NCBI GenBank assembly: GCA_030998225.1
Contig: JAPYXD010000522.1
Coordinates: 3,286,001-3,350,000, forward strand
Length of the DNA stretch: 64,000 bases
Reading direction: 5' to 3'
Origin: Diplolepis rosae
Taxonomy: Eukaryota; Arthropoda; Insecta; Hymenoptera; Diplolepididae
Both the position numbers and the translations under genes were made by a program. Of this stretch, positions 25,036-34,394 are shown one piece after another (within the stretch, counting starts at the first letter, position 1; every line of letters begins with the position of its first letter). The notes under the pieces were generated by a model. The model made no database searches. It worked only from the letters and a program-made list of their open reading frames with translations, and was not told the origin of the DNA.

Positions 25036-27058
25036 CAGTGTTGCCAGACACACGGAGCGAAATTATGGAATCGGCATGTTAAAATTATGGTACACTATGG
25101 TACATGTTTACAAGACGCATGCGCGGCGCGAAATTCAAGTTAATATATCTTCAAATACTTCAAAATTTAATATTTTTCATAAATAAAATGTTAATAACAT
25201 TTTGTTAATAAATATAATAATATTATGTTTTAATAATACTATTTTAATAATAATTATAACACACTTTCTACTTTTTCAAGTCTTTGTATTTTGTAACATT
25301 TACTTAAAGTAACTCTTATTAAAGAACATTTTTTTTTATTAAACAGCTAATAATCTATAAAATGCAAGTATAACATTTAATTGTCTTTGGAATGTCTTTA
25401 CATAAATCACATGACAATAAACTCTACTCAACCTTCATTTAAAAAAATCTGCCAGCTTCGCGGGCACATTCTCATTGCGCGCTTCGCGCTCCGTTCTTTC
25501 TGGACCTCGCGCTTCGCGCTCGGTCTTGTGCTCTTCGCGCTTGGTCTTGTGCTCTTCGCATACGTTTAAGTTTATTTCTTATAATTTAATACTGAAGCTC
25601 AAAGCAATTTAATGATATTAAAGATGATGTAAATTAGTCATTTTCTCAAATTCACTAAGTTTCTTTTTCAGTTTAAGTGAAACAGGAAATTCAATTTACT
25701 TAAGGCTCTATCGGCCTTAAGGAACACATTCTCATCATGACACTCGCGCTTCGCGCTCGATTTTCTGTATGCATTTTTGTAACTTTTTAATAAATTACAT
25801 GATTATTGATCAATTTATTTTCTTCCAAATATCTCAAAAAGGAAAAACAATCGTAGACTTTATTTAAGGAAACGATTTTGCAGAACAACGCTTATTCCGT
25901 ATCTCACATATTTTGGTGAAAAAAATCGAATTTTTTCAATATTAAAAATCAAAAAATTAAAATATACATCCTGTCGAGAAATTTCTCGATAAGAATATGT
26001 AGACCTTCTTTAGCCAAACAATTTTTCATCTCAAAGTTTTTTTTGCATCTCACATATTTTGTCTAAAAAATGGAATTTTTGAATTTTAATCGTATTTTTT
26101 GGAATTGAAACGAAAAATATATGTTTTATCAGAAACTGTGTGAGACAAAACTTGTATATCTTTTTAAAACCAACAACTTTGTATTCTTACGTTTTTTTCT
26201 TATTTTACTTATTATTGTTAAAAAATTGAATTTTGGATTTTCAATAGTTTTTTTTTTAATTAAAAAGAAAAATATGCATCTTATGAAAAAATGTTATAAT
26301 TCAAATTTGTAGGTCTTTATGTATTCAATAATATTGTATCATAACGTTTTTACGTATCTCGTATAATTTAACTGGAAAATGGAATTTTGATATTGACTTT
26401 TTTCGAATTTGAATATGCTGTAACATTTCTAATTTTGATTTAATCAAAAAATGTTATAAGGATAATTTGTAGAGATTTATGAGCACTATCAAAAACCAGG
26501 ATTGGAATTTTTGATTTTTTCAAAAAATTATTTTCAAAAACACAAAAGTAGTGCTCCATCCCTCAATTTTGATTGGATGTGGCTGGTTAACGAACTTGTC
26601 CTTACTTTTTTGACTCCGATAAAGTGTACCAAAGCTCAATTCAATCTGATAATTCTATCGAGAGATATGCCGCACACGACCTACAGACAGACAGACAGAC
26701 AGACAGACACTTTCGTAAAAACCATTTTTTCTGACTCAGGGGGTCTCAAAACGTAAAGATTTGATGAAAATTTCGAAAGTCATTATTCACATAAAACCAA
26801 TACCTTCTCATCCATGATGAGAATGTAAAAATGCTTGATTGGTCAAACATGTTTCATATAGGGCAGAAAACAAATCTCATTGGATAATGGCTATTCTGCT
26901 TTTGTCTTCATTTCATTTCGGTTAAATAAAAAATAAAAAATAGAAATATTTTTAAATTATGGTACATTTAAGCGGTATGGTACACGAGGGATAGTACATG
27001 GTACTAGAGTCAAAATTATGGTACGATTTCATAATTATGTTACGGTCTGGCAACGCTG
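25036..27058. mobile_element. hAT-like non-autonomous element 1 (with a HINE inside)
   Basis: 2,023 bp. Terminal inverted repeats CAGTGTTGCCAGAC (left) and GTCTGGCAACGCTG (right; one mismatch) are flanked by perfect 8-bp duplications CTTCCGCT at 25,028-25,035 and 27,059-27,066. CAGTGTTGCCA ends with 8-bp duplications are typical of hAT elements. No hAT transposase is encoded; most of the length is a minus-strand HINE (25,447-26,826). Without the HINE the element would be about 640 bp. Confidence 0.9.
25447..26826 (-). mobile_element. HINE-like element, copy B (inside hAT-like element 1)
   Basis: 1,380 bp in reverse. The 3' palindrome end is at the left (ATCTGCCAGCTTCGCGGGC, then ACATTCTCATTGCG) and the 5' end at the right (CTTCTCATCCATGATGAGAATGT). 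A-tracts (T-tracts on the element strand) lie on both sides. It contains the complement of the (GTCT)n run, CAGACAGACAGACAGACAGA, near 26,688-26,709. The conserved left block matches copy C at nearly every base, so both are recent. Confidence 0.82.
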
Positions 27059-27137
27059 CTTCCGCTACATTCTTCATCTTCGATGTCAAATTCACCGTTC
27101 TCAAAACTTTTGAAATCACTCACGACAACTTCTCTCA

Positions 27138-27862
27138 CAGTGTTGCCAGATTAGGGGTTTTTCCACTAGATTTAAGGGATTTTTTGTCCTTCAGTGGGAA
27201 ATTTAGGGGGAGAAATTCTTTAATGGAAAAATTTAGTGGTTTTTTTTATTCAGGGTTTTTTAGGGGTTTATCTTATTTTACTTTAAAATCTCTAATATCC
27301 TCCAATCACCGTAATTGTTTAATTTGAAATAAGCCAAGTGATTGGTTGTAATTCCTAGGCGAGTATTAACGCTCAATTTCATTGGTTTATTGTACACATG
27401 CTCCAAAAATGACCAAAGCACAAGTTAATTATAACTGTTCAGTCCTTTAAATAGTTAATAAAATTTCTTGAAAAAAGAACCATATTTATAATATTCTTTG
27501 ATTTTATCAACACTTTTGAAGACATTAGCAGCGATTAAATGTTAATCAATATAATTTCTCATTATTTACTGTTTCGAAATAAATTCCTAATTTTAAAAAC
27601 GCGCGACATTAAACGTTAGATCGGCACAGCTACCAAAAGCGAGCGTTCTCGAATTTCTTCAGAAATTCCTTTGAAATTCTTTCTTTTTCTTAAAAAACAA
27701 TATATACAAAGCGTTTAAATGTTGAACAAAGAAAAATTTATCATGTACATAAAAGAATTTTACCATTAAAAAAAAAATTTTAGGATCTAGTGGAAATTTT
27801 TTTTGTAGTGGAAAATAGGGACTAATCTAGGGGGAAAGCGACTCAGACATCTGGCAACACTG
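27138..27862. mobile_element. hAT-like non-autonomous element 2
   Basis: 725 bp with 14-bp perfect terminal inverted repeats CAGTGTTGCCAGAT and perfect 8-bp duplications TTCTCTCA (27,130-27,137 and 27,863-27,870). Subterminal TTAGGGG and CTAGGGGG words follow. No transposase. The shared end sequence indicates the same hAT group as element 1. Confidence 0.92.
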
Positions 27863-28139
27863 TTCTCTCACTTAAGGTAGCCTCACTATATCTTTCTACA
27901 AGCAATCGATGCGCCCCAGCTGCAGATTTCTTGAAATTGAAGAAGTAAATCAAAATTTTCTGCAAATGACGCTTATTCGGCTCAAAACTCGACATTTTCG
28001 CACACAAAAGAATATATTATAGTGATAAATATTCACTAATATTTTAAGGTTATGTTGTTGAGAGATGTCCAACCTTACGACAGTGACGTTTTACATCTGT
28101 CAATTTCAACCAAAACTTACTGGTGACGCCAACTTTTGT

Positions 28140-28960
28140 TTTTTCACATATTTTTTTTAAAAAATGGAACTTTTTATTTTTAAGGCCATGGACTATTCTG
28201 ATCACGTGACTAGATTCCTACTTCACCAGCATTTCAGTTTGTGTAACCCCATTTCTATAAAAATTAAGACAAGTAACTGAAAATTTGTAGAATTAAATAA
28301 AATACATTATTATTAATCTGTCTGGTAATAAATGTTCATTATTATGAAAAAAATTTCTTTAAAAAAGAAATTATAAACATTAATGACTCGAGAGGCTTGT
28401 CTTAGTGCATTTCATTTATTTTAACAAATTTTCAACCTGTTATCTCGTATTTTACAAAAATGGAATTGCACAAATTGTAAATGCTGATAAGGTAGAAATC
28501 TAGTCACGTGATCCGGTTGGTCCATGGCCTTAATCGTATTTTTTTTAAATTGAAACGAAAAATTTACAATTAGTAGACCTTAATGAAGCAAACAATTATC
28601 CATTCTTACGCTTTTATCGTATTACACATTTTATGATTAAAAAGATGATTTTTCGATTTTCAATGGTATTTTTTTAAATTAAAAAGAAAAATATACATCT
28701 TATAAACAAATGTTGTGATTCAAATTTGTAGATCTTTTTCTAGTAAACAATTTTGTATCATAACGTTATTTTATATTTCGTATAATTTAAGTGGAAAGTG
28801 TAATTTATATATTGACTTCTTTCAAGTTTTAACATACTGCAATTTTTCTAATTTTGGTTTAACCCACAAATCTTAACAGGATAATTATTAGAAATTTATA
28901 AGCACTATCAGAAACTAATAATGGAATTTTTTATTATTCAAAAAAAAAAGTTTTGCTTGG
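28140..28960 (-). repeat. HINE fragment split by a TTAA foldback
   Basis: 28,140-28,180 and 28,534-28,960 carry the HINE internal signature on the minus strand (CACATATTTT, AAATTGAAACGAAAAAT, TCGTATAATTTAAGTGG). A foldback MITE at 28,184-28,529 separates them. The fragment may be the continuation of the HINE piece at 24,600-24,930, the mariner having inserted between them. Confidence 0.6.
28184..28529. mobile_element. TTAA-flanked foldback MITE (GGCCATGGA ends), copy 1
   Basis: 346 bp, starting GGCCATGGACTATTCTGATC and ending CCGGTTGGTCCATGGCC, with TTAA on each side. The inverted arms extend about 40 bp (through GATCACGTGACTAGATT). A TTAA duplication is used by piggyBac-type elements, but the ends are not canonical piggyBac. 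Second copy at 61,062-61,370. Confidence 0.75.
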
Positions 28961-29286
28961 AAATTGAGAAAAAGTTCAATATTAGCCAACTTTATTTAAT
29001 TTTATTTCATAGTTAAAATGAAAAGATTAATATTTAAATGCATTTAAAACAATTCAAAGAATTGGTTATTTTTTTAAAATTTAAAATTATGATGCCCAAA
29101 ATAATTACCGATTTAGTAAATCCATAATTTTCTAAAAAGTTTATTTATTTTTTAAATATATTAAAAAAATCAATAAACAGTCTTTGATATTCTTTAAAAT
29201 TATTTTAGATTTTAAGAAATTGATTCATCTTTTATAAATTTTGAATGATCGCATTGAGAGAAATTCACATCAGTAATATTATTTGA
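28961..29286. other. AT-rich flank of the DIRS element
   Basis: No gene or repeat boundary is recognised before the DIRS left end at 29,287. Confidence 0.4.
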
Positions 29287-29326
29287 AATTATACTTAAGT
29301 GTCTCGTCCTCAAGATCACTTGTAGT
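29287..29326 (+). repeat. DIRS left-end extension, complementary to the internal complementary region
   Basis: 40 bp that are the exact reverse complement of 41,731-41,770 (AATTATACTTAAGTGTCTCG ...). It lies outside the 84-bp left repeat, as one DIRS terminus usually carries an extension absent from the other. It sets the minimum left boundary of the element. Confidence 0.85.
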
Positions 29327-29341
29327 AGCGCCAGCTGCTCG

Positions 29342-29425
29342 GTTACGACCACAAATTTTAAAGAATAAAAAATTGAAACCCGTTTCCATGTGGAGACCCA
29401 TCCTTTATAATGCGCCAACTTCATT
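29342..29425 (+). repeat. DIRS left inverted terminal repeat (84 bp)
   Basis: Starts GTTACGACCACAAATTTTAA and is perfectly complementary to 41,921-42,004. The repeat includes a possible upstream ATG (29,410) in the gag frame. Confidence 0.95.
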
Positions 29426-29508
29426 CGTTTTGTTGTGCGGTTACGATCAAGACGTGTTTTTTCATAAATTATTGGGAAATTGTAAATTGTTTTCCGGCAT
29501 ATTCAAGA

Positions 29509-30864
29509 ATGTCAGAATTGCCATCCCAAAAGCTCGGTGAAACACCGGGTTCACCGACAAAGGCTCAAATTCTTGCTCAGATGCAAGTTTTCAAAGAAAA
29601 AATCGAGCAACTTGAGCGTACCGACGCGAACCTCAAAAAGCTCGCGTCGCTTCAAAAAAGTTCGGATTCGTACTATTCGCGTGTAAGTTCAGTGTCTGAT
29701 TCAAGAAGTCGCGATCGTCGTGATTCTTCCTCGAAATCACGGGGTTCTTCGAGGGAAAAGAAACATCGGAGTCGAAAGCATTCGGATCGACATCGCATGC
29801 GGAGTTGCACCGACGAATCGAGAGATTCGCGTTCAGTTAGACGCGCAGAGCGCACCCCGAGAGGGGCGTCAGATCGCGATCGACAAAAGCGAGAGGGCAG
29901 ACGGCAAGAGCGATACCCTAGAGGATCATACCCTAGAGGATCGTCCGCCGATCACTCGAGGTCCGAAAGGTCTCGATCTCGCTCACCGTGGGAGACAAGT
30001 CGCTCCAAAGGACGACACGGCTCAATAGCCAATGAGCCAGACATAGATCCTGAACCAGTCAAAAAGGCCGAAGATGCAGTAGATCCGGAAATCCTCAATC
30101 TCTTGGGCGAGATACCCGAACAAAGGGGCTACGGTCCACCTCTACACTCGTTTTTAGCGAAGCAATGGTCGAATATTTTGCAAAAGGGCTTGCCGAAGGA
30201 AACCAAGACGGAACTTCTCAAAAAATATCCGACACCATCCAATTGTTCCTTGCTCTCGGCCCCAATTCTCAATGCAGAGGCCAAGGCAATCCTGGGAACC
30301 TCGGCGATACGAAAGGACGCTTTTCAAAAAACTGCTCAGGAACAGATTGCGTTGGTGTTAAATGCCTTAGGTTTAGCGTTATCGGAAGTAATGTCAGGCA
30401 AGAAAAACGAAGCTGGCGCTCTGATCGTGGACATCAATCGAATGGTAAATTTGATGGGAGACGCAGGACGGCTGTGTGCTGACTTCTATTTCTGCGCATC
30501 AAGGACCAGAAAATATTTCGTAGCCCAGGGTACCAATTTATCGCGAGCGGCGAAGACCCTAATAGAAGATAGTGAGACGGACAACTTTCTATTGGGAAAT
30601 GATTTCGGTGAGAAGTTAAAAGCAGCCAAAGCATCGGAGAAAGCCGGCAAAGATATGTTGACGTCAGACTCGCCAAAGCAGCCTAAGTTCAAAGGACACT
30701 ACGGGCAGCCAAGTTCCGGTTCTACGAGAAATTTAAACTTCCGGGCCCCAGCCAAGAGATATTACTCGAAATCGACTCAAAGGACTGGGGCAACGAAATC
30801 TTGGATTCGGAGCAGCAGCAACAACAACAACAAATCCAAACACAGCCAGAATCCTCGACATTAA
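29509..30864 (+). CDS. DIRS ORF1, gag-like nucleic-acid-binding protein
   Basis: 452 residues from the ATG at 29,509; the frame is open from 29,410, but that earlier ATG lies within the terminal repeat. The N-terminus has a short coiled-coil-like stretch (QMQVFKEKIEQLER). A long Arg/Ser-rich region follows (about residues 45-165: SRDRRDSSSKSRGSSREKKH), then a more ordered region (PEILNLLGEIPE ... PILNAEAKAILG), then a Ser/Asn/Lys-rich tail. No CCHC knuckle is seen. This layout is usual for DIRS/Ngaro gag ORFs, which presumably package the RNA. It overlaps pol, which is in the -1 frame. Confidence 0.85.
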   Translation: MSELPSQKLGETPGSPTKAQILAQMQVFKEKIEQLERTDANLKKLASLQKSSDSYYSRVSSVSDSRSRDRRDSSSKSRGSSREKKHRSRKHSDRHRMRSCTDESRDSRSVRRAERTPRGASDRDRQKREGRRQERYPRGSYPRGSSADHSRSERSRSRSPWETSRSKGRHGSIANEPDIDPEPVKKAEDAVDPEILNLLGEIPEQRGYGPPLHSFLAKQWSNILQKGLPKETKTELLKKYPTPSNCSLLSAPILNAEAKAILGTSAIRKDAFQKTAQEQIALVLNALGLALSEVMSGKKNEAGALIVDINRMVNLMGDAGRLCADFYFCASRTRKYFVAQGTNLSRAAKTLIEDSETDNFLLGNDFGEKLKAAKASEKAGKDMLTSDSPKQPKFKGHYGQPSSGSTRNLNFRAPAKRYYSKSTQRTGATKSWIRSSSNNNNKSKHSQNPRH

Positions 30865-32756
30865 CCGTGAGTATAGCAGGGAGATTGGAATATTTTTTCT
30901 CCTCATGGCAAAAAATTGCCACAAACAAGCTGGTCCTCCAAGCTGTCAAGGGATATAAGATTCCCTTTGCAAAGAAACCATTGGAATGCGGGGTTTTAAA
31001 GGAACCGGCCTTATCGACCTGTGATCAAAATCATTGTCGCAAACAAATCGGTAAGTTTTTGAAGAAAGGGGCTATTGCGAAAGTCGAACCCTGCTCAGAC
31101 CAATTCCTTTCTTCGTTCTTCCTAATTGACAAACCTAATGGGGAAAAAAGATTCATATTGAATTTAAAAGCACTTAATAAGTATGTCGTTACAAACCATT
31201 TTAAAATGGAAGATTGGAAAACGGTAATTCGCCTTATGTCTCCAGGTTGTTTTCTAGCTTCAATAGATTTGGAGGATGCCTATCTCTTAGTTCCGGTGGA
31301 CAAGGATGACAGGAAATATCTGAGATTTCAGTTTCAGAATCAACTGTACGAGTTCAAGGTCCTTCCTTTTGGATTAAGTTCTGCTCCTTTCATTTTCACA
31401 AAGATTTTGAAGCCAATAATGACGTCTCTTAGATCAAACGGCTTGGTTTCGGTTAATTACCTGGATGATTTCCTGCTTTTTGGAGACTCAAGAGCGGAAT
31501 GTGCAATGAATGTAGAAAAAACGAAATTGTTATTGGAATCCCTTGGATTTATTATTAATATGAAAAAATCTCAATTGATTCCTGTACAATCGTTGAAATT
31601 TTTAGGTTTTTTGTTGGATTCCAGAGCTTTCACCACGAGTCTCCCAGAAGAAAAGAGACAAAAAATTTTCAATCTATCTTGTTCGTTTAAGAAAAAACGT
31701 CAATGTAAGATCAGAGATTTGGCTCATCTTATTGGAAATTTGGTGGCAGCGTGTCCAGCCGTAAAATACGGTCCTATTTACGTCAAAGATCTGGAAAGAT
31801 GCAAATTCTTAGCCCTCAAGGATAAGGAAGGGGATTTTGACGCAACTACACAGTTGCCCCCATATATCCACGAAAGTCTGGATTGGTGGATCGTAAATAT
31901 AAAGAATCCTGCACTCAGCAATCCAATTAGAGATGGAAGATACTCGTTAGAAATTTTTTCAGATGCCTCTAGGACAGGTTGGGGTGCCTTCTGTGAGGGA
32001 AAATCGACACATGGCCATTGGAGCAAAGATCAAAAGGATGAAAGCATTAATTTTTTAGAGCTTACAGCGGCTTTTTACGCCTTAAAATGCTTTGCAACAA
32101 ATATTAGCTCGTCCGAAATCCTGTTGAGAATCGACAACACGACAGCACTGAGCTACATCAACAAGATGGGCGGAATCCAGTTCCCGAAACTCGCTAATCT
32201 AGCGAACGAGATTTGGAAATGGTGCGAGCGACGAGATTTATGGATTTCGGCATCATATATTAAATCTTCTGACAATGTCGAAGCCGATCGAGAGTCGAGA
32301 ATCATTTCGCAAGAGACAGAGTGGTCTCTTGCTCCAGACGCCTTTGAAGAGATCGACAAAATCTTTGGAGGATTCGAGATTGACCTTTTTGCAGCAAATA
32401 TCAATGCAAAATGTTCACGTTTTATTTCATGGTTCCCCGATCCAGAAGCGGAAAGTGTCGACGCTTTTACACGATCCTGGGAGAACGATTATTTTTACGC
32501 TTTTCCTCCCTTTGCATTAGCCCTGAGAACACTAAAAAAGATTAGGACCGATAAAGCAGAAGGGGTCGTAGTTCTTCCACTCTGGCCTTCGCAACCGTGG
32601 TTCCCTTTATTCAATCAATTACGAATTTCTGAATCAATTATCCTCAAACCCGACACTAAATTGCTCTCTTCTCCTTTCAGGAAGATACACCCCTTATGGA
32701 AGACCCTTTCCCTGGTTGTAGCGAAATTATCAGGAAAGCTTACGCCTTCGCGGTAG
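30801..32756 (+). CDS. DIRS ORF2, reverse transcriptase-RNase H-DAM-like methyltransferase polyprotein
   Basis: About 651 residues. The annotated start at 30,801 is TTG in an overlap with gag, so translation may instead come from a -1 frameshift or re-initiation. The RT spans about residues 90-260: SIDLEDAY carries the first catalytic Asp, LPFGLSSAP follows, and YLDDFLLF carries the Asp pair. RNase H spans about 380-500: FSDASRTGWGA, FLELTAA, RIDNTTAL and VEADRESR supply Asp, Glu, Asp and Asp. The C-terminal DAM-like region (about 530-620) has FEIDLFAA, SWFPDPEAESVDAF, FPPFALALR and PLWPSQPWF, diagnostic of DIRS-type pol. No internal stop; appears intact. Confidence 0.93.
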   Translation: MDSEQQQQQQQIQTQPESSTLTVSIAGRLEYFFSSWQKIATNKLVLQAVKGYKIPFAKKPLECGVLKEPALSTCDQNHCRKQIGKFLKKGAIAKVEPCSDQFLSSFFLIDKPNGEKRFILNLKALNKYVVTNHFKMEDWKTVIRLMSPGCFLASIDLEDAYLLVPVDKDDRKYLRFQFQNQLYEFKVLPFGLSSAPFIFTKILKPIMTSLRSNGLVSVNYLDDFLLFGDSRAECAMNVEKTKLLLESLGFIINMKKSQLIPVQSLKFLGFLLDSRAFTTSLPEEKRQKIFNLSCSFKKKRQCKIRDLAHLIGNLVAACPAVKYGPIYVKDLERCKFLALKDKEGDFDATTQLPPYIHESLDWWIVNIKNPALSNPIRDGRYSLEIFSDASRTGWGAFCEGKSTHGHWSKDQKDESINFLELTAAFYALKCFATNISSSEILLRIDNTTALSYINKMGGIQFPKLANLANEIWKWCERRDLWISASYIKSSDNVEADRESRIISQETEWSLAPDAFEEIDKIFGGFEIDLFAANINAKCSRFISWFPDPEAESVDAFTRSWENDYFYAFPPFALALRTLKKIRTDKAEGVVVLPLWPSQPWFPLFNQLRISESIILKPDTKLLSSPFRKIHPLWKTLSLVVAKLSGKLTPSR

Positions 32757-34394
32757 ATGGAATCTCCACCCCGGCCCTTCAGGTCATCCTAGCCTCTCTC
32801 GCACCCACAACGCTGAAGCAATACGCGAGACCAATAAGGTTGTGGTGGGAATTTTGCCAGAAGAAGGGAACGTCACTTTTTGAACCTTCAACTTCTTTGT
32901 TACTCGAGTTTCTGGCTCTTGCATTGGAAGGAGTGAATGCCTACGGCACACTCAACTCTTACCGATCCGCCGTAGCGTTAATTGTTAACTGGGATATTGG
33001 AAACAATCCCATAATCAAAAGATTTTGTAAAGGTGCGTCTAATTTGAAGCCTCAGAATCCGCGATACGATTTTACATGGGATCCTACGTTGGTTCTTACC
33101 CATTTGAAGTCAATTTATCCAAATGATAAGGTTTCACTCAAAGACCTTTCGTTTAAATTAGTTGCATTGTTAGCCCTTGCAACGGCACAAAGACAACAAA
33201 CAATTTCATTAATGAAATTAAGTAATATGACGCAACAGAAAGATGCGATAAATATAAGAATTACAGATAGAATCAAAACCTCGTGTGTCAATAAGAAACA
33301 ACCCTTGTTAACACTACCCTTTTTCAAAGACCAGCCGGAGCTCTGTGTCGCCTCGACCCTTTTGAGTTACGTCAAGAGAACCTCCCGAATAAGGCCGGAA
33401 GGTACAGATCGTATATTAATCTCATTCAAAAAACCTTACAAGCCTTGTTCAGCACAAACCTTAAGTAGGTGGATAAAGGTCATTCTTTCAAAAAGTGGAA
33501 TAGATACCCAAGTTTTCAAACCATACAGCATTAAACACGCTGCTACTTCGGCCGCCCTACGTAACGGCGTTTCTCTCGACGTGATTCGAAGAACGGCATG
33601 TTGGTCGCACGGAGAAACTTTGTATATCAGTATTTATTATAATTAGTAGAAAAGTTTAGCATTTTACTGTTCTACTTTAGGGAAATATGCAGTACGGTGT
33701 TAATTTTTCACATTGCACTAATATAATTAAGCATTTCCATATTTACTATTAATACTCTAGAAGAGTAAGAATTAGAATGGATGATGCAATAAATTAGTAT
33801 TTAAGCTTGAGAATTTGCGACTAAGAAATATTGTAAGTTGCTTTTAAGAAATGGTAGAAAAAATAATTCTATTTATGAACAGTTGAAGTAACATAAAATG
33901 ACAGAAGTTGACGATAATTTAACATGGTGAATATGGATACGTGAGAGAAGGGTCGAAACTGTGGCTTTCTTTAATTTAGAATAGTATGAATTAGAAACGT
34001 GAACATCGAAGATTAGTATTGACAATGTTAAAAGTTCCGAGTGTTTCCGATAATAGCCGAACATCGCTTAAGGTTCAACAATGAAGTCTCGTTCTTGGAA
34101 ATTAATGTGATAAGTTTCTGTGCATTCCTCATTTACATATCTATAGTGATTTGTGAACGTTAATTTGGCTAATCTCTCGCTAAGGAAGTGGTCTGAAAAA
34201 AGCGTAAGTATGAAAAAGTGATTTAATAAAGCTGTTTAAATATAATTAAACATTCGTAGTATATTCGTTCATAATAATATATCCATATTTTAAGGTTAAG
34301 AAAATGATAACAATCAGTGTATTGTGCCAAATTTTTTCAATGTTATACCTGTTGTTTCTGATGTTTTAAACTATTTTTTATTAAAATGTAGAAA

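Larger units (their letters stand above)
24931..28139 (-). mobile_element. Second mariner copy, minus strand, split by two hAT-like insertions
   Basis: Three pieces, 24,931-25,035, 27,059-27,137 and 27,863-28,139 (including one copy of each target duplication), join into the inverted equivalent of the mariner remnant at 23,037-23,583. The N-terminal codons run leftwards from about 27,993. The first gap is an element with 8-bp duplications CTTCCGCT; the second has TTCTCTCA. The outer terminal repeat beyond 28,139 is missing. The copy is non-functional, and the join gives a clear time order for the insertions. Confidence 0.85.

Noticed and set aside
26502..26756. 84-codon frame (also at 55,281-55,505)
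   Set aside because: It is the conserved HINE left block read in one frame; both copies contain the GTCT microsatellite and no known domain.
32153..32404. Minus-strand frames across the DIRS gag and pol genes
   Set aside because: Shadows of a clear plus-strand polyprotein with RT and RNase H motifs.
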